A DNA stretch of 64,000 bases from Pyrus communis (GCF_963583255.1 NC_084816.1:15363100-15427099); one strand, 5' to 3'; counted from the first letter of the stretch, positions 1 to 14,796 are shown. The notes: a model not told the origin generated them from the sequence alone. Translations and numbers: made by a program.

Positions 1-376
1 TCCTAATTAATCCATTAATCACCAATTAAATCACCCATTATACCAATTAATCATCCATTACACAAATTATCACCCATTACACACCAAAAATACCCCAAAG
101 GGCCGGCCACCTTTTCTCCAAAGGGGACCGGCCATGCTCTATATATTGAACCCCATTTTTTCTCTAAAAAACTAGGTCCTTACTCTTGCTAAAATTCTCC
201 AAAACTCTCAAACACTTTTCTCTCTAAATTCTAACTTTGGCATCGAAGGTTCTTCGGCCAAAGCCCCCCCTCAATTCATCGTGGGCGCCTGAGGCTCTTG
301 GCCTTGACCTAAGGTGTTATTTGTTTTGTAGGTGCAATTTTGTCCAAGATCAAGGAGGAAGAAATTTGCATCCACA
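1..376 (+). mobile_element. LTR-retrotransposon LTR, 3' part (cut by window edge)
   Basis: This stretch resembles 15800-16076: both contain a GGCCGGCC-like stretch, a TATA-like segment, CT-rich leader, the phrase TTCTTCGGCCAAA/TTCTTTGGCCAAA, a GTGTTATT segment and an end in CATCCACA. I read both as LTRs of one family, with this copy truncated on the left by the window. It ends at CACA (376) and is joined directly to copia RNase H sequence with no flank between them. Family assignment is by similarity between the two copies only. Confidence 0.55.
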
Positions 377-669
377 TATGGGAAATTGTGTACAAAATTG
401 ACAAACCATTGAAGCTATTTTGTGACAATAAAGCAGTTGTATTTTTCTCGAAAAAGAACAAGAGATCTTTGGCAAATAGGCTGATGGACATGAAGTATTT
501 GAATGTGAGAGATGAAAGTAAGAAGGGGACCATCAACATTCAACATATAAGCATGACTCTTATGGTGGATGATCCCATGACTAAAGCCTTACCAGTGGGA
601 GTATTCAAGAATCATGTTTTCAAAATGGGTGTTAGAGAGACTTATGAATCAGTTAATGAGTGGGAGTAA
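377..669 (+). pseudogene. Ty1-copia RNase H C-terminal fragment
   Basis: The translation has the end of a copia polyprotein: LFCDNKAVVFFSKKNKRS (target-site loop of RNase H), then KYLNVRDESKKGTINIQHIS and DPMTKALPVGVFKNHV, which match the usual 'DxKAA...HIDVK...VADPLTKAL' C-terminal pattern. No upstream RT or integrase is present, so it is a 5'-truncated remnant. The open frame starts inside the preceding LTR (ATG at 340), so its first dozen codons are not copia. It ends with a stop after NEWE. Downstream 670-1048 is untranslated tail. Confidence 0.75.
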
Positions 670-1035
670 GCACTAGATTAACTGTGATAGTCATGCTTGA
701 ATATGTTTATTTTGTTAGTCAGTACTCTAGTTATTTCTGTTCAATTAGTAGCTAATATGTTTTTATATTTTCATTCATATTTTATCTTAACAGCTAATGT
801 GCTTATTTTGTGAACCATTGTTTTGGTTAATGGTTCTTGATATCATGACTTTGACGGCAACATTGTGCTTTAAGTTAAATGTGCATGTAATCATAGAGTG
901 CAACCGACTTGTTCTTTGTTTTCTTTGGTTCGACATTCAATTTTTAGTGACACGTTGTCAAGAGAAGTTGGTTGCAAATTTTTAAGGCTCAGTGATCACC
1001 ATGAGTCCTTGTGATTTGAGATTTCTCATTGACAT

Positions 1036-1485
1036 TCAAGTGGGAGAATGTAAAGTCCTAGTGAATGACAATGAGTGTTAGTTGATATTACTTGGATAAC
1101 AGCTAACTTGATTCTTAAGTTATTTGTGGTACAGTGGTATAGTTAATCTCTACTTTGTAAGGACTATGGAGTCTTAATTCCATGCAACTAACTTAAAGAA
1201 ATCCTGATAAGATTGAATGCAAAGATATTGAATCATGATAGAAATCATTCATTATTAAGGTGATAAGGATACACAATTGTTAATAGGTCGGTTGTGTAAC
1301 CTTGGCAGTATATATATGAAGTTATAGTCCCTGCTCCCATGCGTGAAAAACCCTAAGATATTACTGAGACCTATTTACACAGTCAGGGAGCTATTAAGTA
1401 GTAGGAGTAGAAGATTGACTTGCATCTCATCCATGGTGTCGAATACAAGTAGGTGTTTATATAATCAATTTCTAATATACACAGT
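1036..1485 (+). mobile_element. Copia polypurine tract and 3' LTR
   Basis: The purine-rich AAGTGGGAGAATG just before 1049 is a typical copia polypurine tract, and TGTAAAGTCC at 1049 looks like an LTR start. A TATATATA box lies near 1308 followed by a leader-like segment. The 3' end of the LTR is not certain; it may lie near the ACACA at about 1475-1490. It belongs to the RNase H fragment just upstream. No 5' LTR is visible in the window. Confidence 0.55.
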
Positions 1486-1642
1486 ATTACACTCGGTATG
1501 AATAAATTGTATTGTAATCCTAGTACCTAGTTGATATAGTTCCGACTTATGAGTTTCATTGAACTGCTTGCAACCTTGCCAAAATAGATTGGTGTATGTG
1601 CACACTCCATGCTTAGGTAATTTGATAGTTTTGTTAGTCAAT

Positions 1643-1906
1643 CTAACCCAACCCTAAATCGTTCTTACCATTGGAGTTCAGTCTTAGGTTAAGTTTTATT
1701 AGGTTGCAAACAAATGGAATGTTGTTATCTACTAGAGAAGTTATGTAGGTCTTCTGCAACTTGTCAATTTTGATATTCTGTGAGGTATTCAATATCTGAT
1801 CCATGGTGGGATGGGTTCTAGCATTGGGAGCATTGTTGTTCCCTAAGATGGCCAAGGTGTCAAGGACCTGATTGCTCATACTGAGAGTAGTAGAGATGGT
1901 GGGCAA
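1643..1906 (-). pseudogene. Possible gag-like fragment, unrecognised
   Basis: An 87-codon open frame begins at 1906 directly downstream (on the minus strand) of an LTR-like segment. That is where a gag ORF would begin. Its sequence (MPTISTTLSMSNQVLDTLAI, then NAPNARTHPTMDQILNTSQN) is not one I recognise. The assignment rests on position only. Confidence 0.25.
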
Positions 1907-2029
1907 TGGATTGTTCTTCGTTGTGATGTTAATGCCAGTGTTAACTGAACTTTCTTATGCAGACATAATTGTGGTAGATTGATTTGGTCCGAGGTATATG
2001 AGTTCACTCTCAATGAAAGCATCAATTAT

Positions 2030-2640
2030 TGAAACGAAATTCGCGCACCACTGTAGAGGGAAAAGATGCACAAACTCAACTAAGTGTGAAACAATGAACA
2101 AACTGTAAAGTAACCTTGGCACGGTGGGGTGTTGGCCAAAGGCTCTCCGATGTTCAAGTTTGTAAGCAATAAATGAGACTCAAGCAGCAAGTAAGAGAAT
2201 AGAGTATGCAATTATTGCATTACTAGAGATGAATCTTAGAATGGCGTATTTATACCAGTCGAGGGAGGGCCCTTTTAGGATACAGAATCCATATCAAACC
2301 GGAAGAATCCCAAATGATATCTAAGAGTAGATATTGCATCATCTTAATAGTGTGATTACTTGTGGCGCACGCAAAATGCCTATATTGTAGGAATATTCAA
2401 GAATATAAGAAACATGGTTGAATCTATACCGGATTAGATTTTTGTATCTTTCAAAATAAGAATGGTCAATCTCGGTGAAGTTGACTGACTTTGCTCACTT
2501 ATCCAGATCAGGATGATGGTGGCATAGCTAATTCGTCTCTGCAAATTTGTGATAGAAGTCGTTGAGTCTATGACCAGACTACTAATTAAAAGTATTCCGA
2601 TCCTTCTTACTTTGGGCCCCTAGAAAATCGTGGTCCCACA
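2030..2640 (-). mobile_element. LTR-like segment, minus orientation
   Basis: Read on the minus strand, this segment starts TGTGGGACCACGATTTTC at 2640, a typical LTR 5' end. It continues through a TATA-like TATAAATACG region (about 2245-2255) into a CACA-containing end near 2030. A short part (2510-2600, GATGATGGTGGCAT to the GTATTCCGATCC segment) recurs degenerately at 41030-41120, so the family has at least one more fragment here. No second LTR of this element was found. Confidence 0.4.
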
Positions 2641-3150
2641 AGTTAGATTCGCAAGCCTAAATTCCTTTCTAACCCTAATTTTCCCAAATTTCTCGCCACA
2701 ATTCACATGCAGTCTAATAAATGTTGTAATCAACCAAAATCCCACGTAAGTTCTATGTCGTAAAGCATGTGGCTTATCTCTACCAGTGTCAAAAATGAAA
2801 TGTCCACACTACCCTTTGATTTAACATCTATTTAACGGAATGGATAAAAATGGGGTGAACTAAGACTAAATGAGTCGAAAATAACAGTTTCAGTGGGGAA
2901 AATAAGATAAAATCAGTTTAAGAGAGTAAAATGAAACTAAATTACAATTTCAAAGAGAAGATCAATAAATAAGCATTAAATCAACCATCGTTAAATGGGG
3001 AAAAACAATAATATACCTAGACATTGAAAATGAAACCTATCTACTATAATGGTGTGTTTACCAAACGGGACAAGAGTAGGGAGAAACATAATTGTACTAC
3101 TTTTGACGCATTCTAGTGTTTACTAACATTTGGGGAGTAAAAATAAGAGA
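2641..3150. other. AT-rich intergenic DNA
   Basis: No open frame with family features and no clear repeat was seen. The segment from about 3040 (GGTGTGTTTACCAAACGGG) resembles the edge of a non-autonomous DNA element, but I found no matching terminal repeat. Confidence 0.4.
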
Positions 3151-3300
3151 ATTTTAATGAAAAGCTCTCGATACTGTTCACTTTAACGAAAAACCATATT
3201 TTTACACTAAAAAGTCAATACTAGTACTATTCACTTTACCTTTATTTTGTCTTTATCATTAAAACTCAAAGTTTTCAAGTCCTTTTCATTAGTTTTCCTT
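3151..3300. mobile_element. Short MITE-like repeat, about 150 bp
   Basis: The left end has TTTTAATGAAAAGC and the right end has CCTTTTCATTAGTTTT, which are inverted with respect to each other. The interior (TACTGTTCACTTTAACG, then ACTATTCACTTTACC) is a pattern I associate with a very common short repeat of apple and pear genomes. No coding capacity. Confidence 0.55.
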
Positions 3301-3559
3301 AAAAAAAAAAATGGGTGAGGTCTACCTAATATGCGGAATTGGATTACCGAGATATGGGTGGTATTTGGATTATAGGGAGAAGGCTTTATCCGGAATCAAA
3401 CTTTTCTTTCCAAAATACCCTTCCATCTCGTTGCCTTCTACCATCGTATCCAGCAGCTTTCTGTTCCTCTTGTTGTCATCATCTTTCACAATCGACGCCC
3501 TTCACTGACTCCAACTTCAACAAGAAGTTATAAGGCTTTGTTTTGAAATCTACCATCTC

Positions 3560-3790
3560 CCCCTTCGAAATCTGCTTCTCGATCTCACCGACCTCACTCT
3601 GATGGTGGCAATCTTCCTCATGCTTTTCCTCACCAAGAACCCCCTGAACGCCTTCTGGATTTTCAGTGCAGAATCCAATCGCCTAAACTCCTACCTGACG
3701 TAGTGGACCAGGACCAAAATCACCTCCTCCAACGAGCCCTCTAAGAGTTGGGCCGAGAATTGCCAAGCTATGGGGGTAGGGGGTGAGGAA
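3560..3790 (+). pseudogene. Unrecognised coding-like fragment with in-frame stop
   Basis: In the frame of ATG 3602 the translation is protein-like across about 75 codons: a hydrophobic segment (LMVAIFLMLFLTKNPLNAFW), then AESNRLNSYLT, an in-frame stop, then WTRTKITSSNEPSKSWAENC. The upstream frame is also open (RNLLLDLTDLT). It looks like one exon or processed piece of a membrane protein gene, but I cannot name the family. It could also be chance. Confidence 0.3.
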
Positions 3791-5139
3791 GACCGCGGTG
3801 GTAGGAAGGTTGCGTGGCTAGGAAAAAAAAAGATAAAGGATGAAAATAGGGGCGCGGGGAAGAGATAGAGACGGGGCAAATGTAATCATCTTTTAATATA
3901 AAAAAAAGGGAGTCTTTAATTAATTTTATATAGATGGATTTAATGATATAAAATTTAATTTTATTAATTAACATGAAATAATTTTTTGAATAAAGGTAAT
4001 TTAGTAATTAGACTAAAATTCTGATTCAAGTGAATTAGTAAGTAACTTATATGGAACCAACATCATTCTTTCTACGATTCCAAATAGATTAGTAAAAAAC
4101 TTAACAAAAATCTAATTTTGTTTCCTCCTCAATTCAATTCCCCTCAATTTATTTACATATTAGTAAATGAGCCATAAAAGAATTCAATTCCCACTTGGGG
4201 TTTATAATATTTACTTTTGTTTTAAAAAAAAAAATGAAAAAGAACATTTTGGTGGAGCACCTTCTTGTTGATGAAATTCTAAAAGCCTCATACTTGAAAC
4301 CTCATACCAAATAGATACATCATAGGTACTGTCCTCCTAGTTTCCCAAACAAAGAATTCTCTCCCATCAAAATGTTAGTCAATTCTATTATGCTCCAGGG
4401 TATCCTACAATCCAGGGTTTTTGGCCATTACATTCTAACAAAACTACCAAATAATATTTGCCAAATCAAAAGAGCACCTGAGAAATATAGACAACAATTC
4501 CAACCTCCCTTGTTTTTTTAACCTTTCCCCTCACAGGCTTTTTCATGGATCTTAACAGTTGCAAACCTTGTATACCTAAAGCTGGGTTTAGGGTTAAGTT
4601 TTTGGATACCCGGTATAGCTTCTCTTCAAGATGTGATTCGCGGTAGGTAAGACGTCAATCGTGGTGGTCGATGAACACCTGATGGACAACTAGTGTCCGC
4701 AGAAGAACTAGCAGACATGAATCGTTTGCACCTTGGCAAGGAATTTGATACCCATTCAAAACACATCTACAGCTGAGTTTTGGTCTTCATGCTACAATTA
4801 AATTTTCACAACCATTATAAACTAAACAGATTAAGGCAACAATAACTAGCTTTTGCAAAAATTAAAACAAATAAAACTTGGTCTTTCCTTGTCTTAAAAA
4901 AATTAAAAATGCATAAGTTTGGGAAGATTATAGTTGAAAAGCCTTTTAATTGACATTTTACAGCTCCTAGTTTTTCTTTTTTCATGCAATTACATCAAAA
5001 ATAAATTACTCTTATTCATAGTTATGGGGAAAAAATTAAGTCATTTCATAAGCCTGCCAACAAAGGAATCTTTATCTTTTTAAACATCATTTAATTTCAA
5101 ATAATGCTATTTTGAAAAAAAAAAAAAAAGAATGTAGGT
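3791..5139. other. 3' flank of the CDPK gene, AT-rich
   Basis: No further gene is visible. The part nearest 5139 is presumably the CDPK 3' UTR, but no poly(A) signal could be chosen with confidence. Short poly(A)/poly(T) tracts occur at about 4225, 4230 and 5117-5128. Confidence 0.4.
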
Positions 5140-8373
<3,234 letters not shown>

Positions 8374-9130
8374 GAAATCAAACCCTAAAAATTTTCACAA
8401 ATTCCAATCTTTTCTCAAGATTTCTTAAGGACCTAATTGAGCAGAAAGGTCAATAAATTGAAATCTGAAATGGCAAATTAGGAAAAAAAAAATCAGAGAA
8501 AATTAATGGCAAATTCCACATTTGGGTTCCATAACATTTCCAGCTCCAAGATTTTTAGTTTTGGCAGAAACCAAATTTATAAATGTGGAATATTCATGCA
8601 GAAACAAATAAGAAATCCTTGATTCTTAATATAGAAACACAAAACAAAACAAAAACAATCAAAAGATGGGAAAATGTAATAGAAGAAGAAAACCTACCTA
8701 CGGTTTTTTCAAATTTTGGGATTTTGAAGGAGACCCAGATGAGATTTCAAGGTAAATTAATGCAAGAAACCAAAGATTTGGGAAGGGGAAGAAGAATATG
8801 AAAGGAGTAGGAATTGAAGGTGTGAAAATGCCATGGATTTGCAGAGAGAGAGAGAGTCAAAGCTCTTTCACAGAGGCCTTTGTTTCTCTCTCTAAAAATC
8901 CTTGTTTCTTTCTTCTTCCTTCTCTTCGTTTTCTTTGTTTCTCTTTAAATTCAAAAAAAAAAAAAGAAAACAGAAAACAAACCTCCTCTTTCTTTTTCTC
9001 TTTCCGTTTTTCTTTTTATTTTGTCTTTGCTCAAAATATGCAATACAACCTTGCAAGTCACAGCCCACAACTCACAGCTCCCTTTTTGTTTTCGTTTTTG
9101 CTAATTTTCTTGCCTTGTTACCGTTAGATC
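8374..9130 (-). promoter_or_regulatory. CDPK leader and proximal promoter region
   Basis: Upstream of the CDPK start codon the minus strand carries A/T-rich leader-like sequence, then a short GA/CT microsatellite at about 8847-8858 and long CT/T-rich tracts at 8885-9020. CT-rich tracts near transcription starts are common in plant 5' leaders. No TATA box or splice sites for a leader intron could be chosen firmly. Confidence 0.35.
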
Positions 9131-10005
9131 AGTTATCCACAATTTTCCAACTAATATTTATACTATTTCATATTTGCATAAAAATATTTTTTGTTATAAT
9201 TAAACAAATTATTGTTAGTGTAAAATAATTAAAAATTAATCTATATTTATACAGTTTATTGACAAAACTTTTCTTTTTAACCAAGAGAGGGTGAAAATAC
9301 CAAATTAAACCCTACCAAAAAAACTAAAAAATGACCAAAATAAAAGTTATAAACGATATAGTAAATTGAACACAAAATAATTTTATTGCTTCTTTTCATA
9401 GCCTCACAACCAAGTAACCATATTAGTTCCGCTCATTTTCTCTTCCACGTTTTTCTCCTAAATAAAATAAACTTTTGGTGACGAAATAGTTATTTGGAAA
9501 CAGTCGCCAAAGATATGAACAACCTCTTCAGTGATGAAAAATCATTTGAAGATCGTCACCCAAAATCTTTGGCAACCATTTCATGGTTTCTCTCTTTGTA
9601 AAATTTATTTTCAAAATTTATAAACAAATGCATGGCATATGATTGTTAGTGTATAAAGGCAAAAAGGTTGAGTCATTCGTAATTTAAAAAATATCCCTCC
9701 CTAGTTACGTTTTTAAAATAAGTAAAGTCAGAAGGCAAAAAGAGTGAATCATTCATAATTCCAAACATATACCTATCTAATTAGGATTTAAAATAAAAGA
9801 ATTTAATTTTTTTTTAATTCAAACTAATAGAATAAAATTACTCTTGCAGTGGGCAGCTTTTTTTCCATTATTTCTATAATTTTTAAATAAAAAATAATTT
9901 AAAAAAGTTTAAAAATTACAAGTAAAGAATAGCATGTAAAAAGGAAACTACAACACGCGTGAGCATGTGATAAAATGCTAGTTATCTATTCTATTAAGAG
10001 AAGAG
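9131..10005. other. AT-rich intergenic DNA with transposon-like traces
   Basis: The segment 9475-9590 contains GACGAAATAG and GAAGATCGTCACC motifs like the subterminal GACGAAA repeats of some plant DNA transposons. A second region of this type is at 20860-21010. No terminal repeats or coding capacity were identified. Confidence 0.3.
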
Positions 10006-10008
10006 GGA

Positions 10009-10275
10009 TTGTCAACTTTTTGCCCCATTTTCTTCCAATTTTGACCTCACTTTTGAATATACAATGTTGACATGAGGAGGGCAAAATAGTAGTTTTGTAT
10101 CTTTTGAACTTTTTCCCCTTTTCTTCCAATTTTGCCCTCACTTTTGAGTACACAATATTGACATGAGGAGGGCAAAATAGTAATTTTGTATCTTTTGAAC
10201 TTTTTCCCCTTTTTTTTCCTATTTTGCCCTCACTTTTGATACACAATATTTACATAAGGAGGGAAAAATTATAAT
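10009..10275. repeat. Tandem repeat, about 91 bp unit, three copies
   Basis: The landmark CATGAGGAGG occurs at 10071 and 10162, and a degenerate CATAAGGAGG at 10253, all 91 bp apart. The intervening sequence repeats too (TTTTGCCCTCACTTTTGA, then GTATCTTTTGAACTTTTT). The third copy is the most diverged. Any open frame across it is a by-product of the repeat. Confidence 0.85.
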
Positions 10276-11334
10276 TTTATATCGAAATATTTACATAAGA
10301 TAAAAAATATGCACTTATTAAGAGAAATTATCTCACCATCATTTTTTCATACACGTAAGTGAAATCATGATGTTTTTTGGATAGTTTGAATGAACTGAAG
10401 CAGTTGTGCTTAAGGAGAATGTGGGAGGAGGTGGACGGTTGAAGAGGTTTTAATTTGTACATTTTGACAAAATGACAATCATATCCCTATTTTTCCTATT
10501 TTACCCTCATTTTTTTTTAAAATGACAATCATATACCTATTTTGTTCATACACACAAAGTGTGTGCTATCTGGTAGTGTATAAAATAACAAGAAAAAAAG
10601 AATGTAAAAGAAAGCTAATTAATTTTATTCCAAATAAAAACTATTTTTTGCTATTTTGATAGTTAAATAATTGTTGGTCTAAATAAAAAAAATAGTTAAA
10701 TAATTGTTAGTTTATTTTATTTTTAGCACTTGAGTTTTTACCCAACAGTTAAACTAAAGTTGGTTGTGGTTTCTAAAAACAAAAATAAAATCAACCTTTC
10801 CATAGTATTTAGTAAAGCATAGTTGTATTATGGAGATATGGATCATGTCTTAACCAATCCTTTTGCAAATCTATCTAACTTGACAAGTTTCTGGTCAGAA
10901 ATTTATAATATTATGTTGTATTCAATATAATGTAAAATAAACGAGTAAGATATTGAAAAATTAGATCACGTATATGTATCCCTTTCATCTACCTCTATTA
11001 ATATTTTGTTACACTTTAAAGTTACAAAATATTGTAGCCACACTTCATAATATGTTCATTGACAATAATTACACAAGAATCATTCTATGCTCGTACAGTT
11101 CTTGTATAAAATATCCAGAAAACATAAAAGGAAAAAGAAAGTATTTTGGTGGAGCCTTTCGACTTTCATGCCTTTGTGTATTGGGTTATTGAACAACGGC
11201 TCCTAACGAACTTCTGCATACTCTAAAAAGAAGGTGATCCGCCCGCACCTTCATATACGACTGCCTTCTTACATTTTCATTACAATTGTTAGCGTAACTC
11301 TACGTACGGTTTGGATTGTCTTTCTTGCAATTAA
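10276..11334. other. AT-rich intergenic DNA
   Basis: No gene was recognised. The phrase AAAATGACAATCATA is repeated at 10463 and 10520. This may be part of the same repetitive element as the 91 bp repeats. Confidence 0.35.
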
Positions 11335-11538
11335 TGACACATCCCGGTCCGGGCTCCCACCACATCCCGAACTCGACTCCACCCTAGCACAAAGCCTTTT
11401 GAGAGCTCACTAGCTTCGGGCTCCATAGGAGCTCCGAAGTTAAGCGAGTTCGCGCAAAAGCATTCCCAAGATGGGTGACCTACTGGAAAGTTCTCGTGTG
11501 AGTTCCCCAGAAACAAAATCGTGAAGGCATGGTCAAAC
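11335..11538 (+). mobile_element. Cassandra-type TRIM LTR fragment with 5S rRNA-like domain
   Basis: The part from about 11395 to 11507 reads like a degenerate 5S rRNA gene on the plus strand. CTCCGAAGTTAAGCGAG (11432-11448) matches the A-box side, and AGATGGGTGACCTACTGG (about 11469-11486) the C-box, of the internal RNA polymerase III promoter. The flanks (TGACACATCCCGGTCCGGG at 11335) are LTR-like rather than rDNA spacer. 5S-bearing LTRs define the Cassandra TRIM family, which is known from Rosaceae. The copy is partial and diverged, so it is unlikely to give functional 5S rRNA. Confidence 0.6.
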
Positions 11539-11948
11539 TGACACACCCGACCAAAATCAAGGCGTGCTGGCCGTCACGTAAGTGTGACGTAGCCATGTGC
11601 GCAGTGCGGAAATGATAATGATATAAAAAAATGTGAATAACTAAGAACCAAGCTAGCTAATTTACACTAAGCAAATATAAGTGCAATCCCAATATTTAAG
11701 TGTGATACACCATAATCAGAGCATAGGTAGCCTAAATGCAGTCCAACACCGGGGTGTAGGTTATGAGCTATAGATACATCTCAGCATAATCATGCAACTC
11801 ACATCCACAATCTATAAACTCATCTGGAACTTACTTGAGCAATCGCAGTGTCAAACATAATTATGTGCAACTACTAAATGGATATTCTAAATATAAAACA
11901 TTTGGCATGGCATTTTAAAGCACAAGTCCATTTAAACACATTTTCTGG

Positions 11949-12000
<52 letters not shown>

Positions 12001-12424
12001 TGAAAACCAAAAGCCCACTCACTAATATGTGGCAGGGTCGTAACCCCCGAGCCTCGCCTGACTGCGCTCGTCCTCTGGAAACGTCTCACCTATATGCGAA
12101 ACAACTATTTTAACGTTATTTTTAAGCACATATACAAAATTAGGTAATTACTTCTCATATGTTGCTCAATTGGGGTATTTGAATATACCATTGTGGCTTA
12201 CTCAACCCCACGAACATCCCGATATTTTTAGAAAAAAATTTCGATGTCCCACGCGATGTCATGCGCCGCCCAAGGCACGGCATCATGAGCGGCCACGTGC
12301 AGGCACATGCTTGGCACACTGGACAGAATCCCTAACGGTGTGCCAGGCACGTGCCTGCCCGTGTGGCCGTGCCTTGGCCGGCACGTAACGCCCAGCACGC
12401 CTTGGTTTTGGTCGAGGTGTGTCA
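11539..12424 (-). mobile_element. LTR-derived element bounded by about 42 bp inverted repeats
   Basis: The left end (TGACACACCCGACCAAAATC at 11539) is the near-perfect inverted copy of the right end (GGTTTTGGTCGAGGTGTGTC, ending at 12424). The body at 12000-12230, read on the minus strand, matches 59480-59700 of the solo LTR at 58731-60758: same order of GTTGTTTCGCATATAGGTGA, the GTTACGACCCT segment and AGTGAGTGGGCTTTTGGTTT. It is therefore a shorter relative of that LTR, lying in the opposite orientation, with its 5' part replaced by an inverted copy of its 3' end. An (AT)n tract lies inside. Confidence 0.65.
11951..11999. repeat. (AT)n microsatellite
   Basis: About 24 AT dinucleotide units without interruption, inside the LTR-derived element. 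Confidence 0.95.
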
Positions 12425-13730
12425 GTTAATGTAGCGCCTTCACACTTCCAAAGGGAGAAAAATATCAGCGAGAATAGTTTTGAAAGGAAGTACTCGAGTT
12501 TTTCCAATAACTAAAGAGTATATTATTCAGAGTTGAATTTCATTTTTTATTTTTATTATAGGAAGAGGAGGAGAGAGAGTCTGAATCTAGGATGCAATGA
12601 GTTAAAAAAAAAAAAAAAAAAACCCTAAGATTGGCGGAGAAGGAAGTCCTTAGGCGGTGAATGGCTTTTCCCTAGCCACTCATAGATGAATTCAAGGGAT
12701 GCATGGATTTTCCCTGGCCACTCCTGTTGGATGAGTCATGGTCCCTCTTCTGTTGTCCGCACCTACTAAAAAGAGCTTTCGTACACACTCCCTTGACATT
12801 AGGGATCAAATGTTCGAAGCATACTTTGAAGCTTCAAATGATTGTGGCTTGCAATTGACATGGTATGCTTAGGCTCATAACAACAAAATTTTCTTCTATA
12901 GTACGCATTATTTAGTAGTTTAAAAAGTCAATGGTTTTATCTTGCATATAGGGATATAATGAATTTTTGCAACAGTCAGATTTTGGATAAAATTCGTACC
13001 ACTGAGTGAAACGTATTTGAATTGATCTTCTGCCTTACAAAAATTATAAAGGAAATGACATATTTCATTTATAGAAAGAGAAATGCTTACAATCAGATGA
13101 ATAATATGAACTGACGTATTTTATATTCTAAAAAGTAAAATAATAATCACAAATGTTGCAATTTCTGAAAGAGAAGAAAGATGTATAAAAACCAATATAA
13201 CCAATGCTAGAGATCATTTGAGAGATAAAAACTCTCAAACAATTAATCGTGGGAAAGAAAAAACGCTATCCTTCTCTCCAGTTCCCTCGTCATCCCAATG
13301 ATCCAATACTGCAAGATATTGTGCTTATATCTGAAACAACATCGCTTTGGAGTTTTAGAGTTTTTTAGAGTCAGGTTTGATATTTTGAAATTTATACTAC
13401 GAAGAGAAAGTTAATAAAAGTATAACTGACATAATATTTTCCAGACATTTGCTTTCTAAGAATCAATACCAACATAATACTCACAACAAAAATCACAAAT
13501 CTAGAGCACGTTCAGTTCCATATATGGTCATCGACTTCTTTGCTTCTCTAATTAATAGTAATTACTGTTGCACATTTATGGTTTTAAGATGATTACAAGT
13601 AAGCACAGAACTAATTTTCCCTTTCTCTATGTGAATTATTCTCACACAAACTTAAACCAGAACCTGTGTATAAGCTGAGCTGAAAGGCGATTCAGCGCAT
13701 CTGTCTTGAGCATAAATTTCTGGTTGCAGA
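12425..13730. other. Intergenic DNA, no gene seen
   Basis: AT-rich sequence with an A-run at 12603-12620. The segments 12650-12680 and 12700-12725 share the phrase TTTTCCCT(A/G)GCCACTC. It ends in the presumed 3' UTR of the plastid protein gene. Confidence 0.4.
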
Positions 13731-14762
13731 TCAAAACTGGTCCTTTAGGATTTCTCTTTGAACAACTGTGTATGGAGCTGCCCCCGGTCCATCTATGGCT
13801 GGTTTTATAACAGTGTAAAACAGCACATTATAGAAGACGGTGAAAGCAAAGACTGCAGCAGCCGCGATTGTGAAGAACGATCCTGAAAATTCTTCAACTT
13901 GCTCATCTTTTGTTCGATCTCTTGTAAAAGTCACATCCGGTGCTGCAATCAGTGAAAAAAAGTTCTTGTCGTCAACATCCGTTTAATTTGTTTCATTTCC
14001 ATTTCCTAATAAGACCCTATGAAACTGCAAATGCTATAGTTCCTTCACATAATAGCAAGATTATAATAAAGACCATATGCTTTGCAGATTTAGGTGCTCA
14101 AGTCCCTGATTAAACTATATCAGAAAATGCAGTTTTGACAAAATAAAACGCCCTTGTAATTGTAATATAACAATGCGGTTTTAATGCAAAACATATGAAG
14201 GGTGGAAGCAAATAATGGTCTAGAACCCCGAGCCCTCTAACGTGGGCTTGTAACTAAGCAAGACAGGAAAGTGAATGGTCGTATGGAGAATTAAGTCATG
14301 GGGGTGAGAGATTCATTATCACCTCACGCTGAAGCCACATTAAGCACGCCCCAAGCCCTTGAGTTAGTAGGATAGGGTATACCCTGCCTCTAATGGGTGG
14401 GTAGCAAATCAAAACTTGTTTCTCAAGTTTAATTAACCAAAAAATTCATGGTCTAGAACAGAAAAGTTGTGGCAACTTAATCTAATTGCATGCAAGTTTA
14501 GTTTGTTTTTTCACTTTATCGTCAGAAATTCCAAATTAGATCACACTAGGATTGTTGGTACCAATACAAGTATTTGAATAATTCAGATATCAGAAATCAC
14601 AAATTATATTAGATGCAGGTTGTATAGCAGCTAGGTTCTGGTGGAAATTCCCAAATTAATTTGCTACTCGAAAGCCATATTCAAACTCCAAGTACTAATT
14701 GAGCAATATCTATCCCACATAAACACTCACATCAGTTGCATCCAAAGTGCTTGTAGTTCTGT

Positions 14763-14796
<34 letters not shown>

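Noticed and set aside
9986..10246. 86-codon minus-strand open frame
   Set aside because: It is produced by the 91 bp tandem repeat, not by a coding sequence.
9955..10600. Possible Helitron ends (CTAGT after a short hairpin at about 9970; a second near 10575)
   Set aside because: The signals are short and occur by chance in AT-rich DNA; no matching 5' end, AT target or helicase was seen.
12170..12507. Overlapping plus and minus open frames at about 12.2-12.5 kb
   Set aside because: They lie in G+C-rich, partly palindromic LTR-derived DNA and match no protein family.
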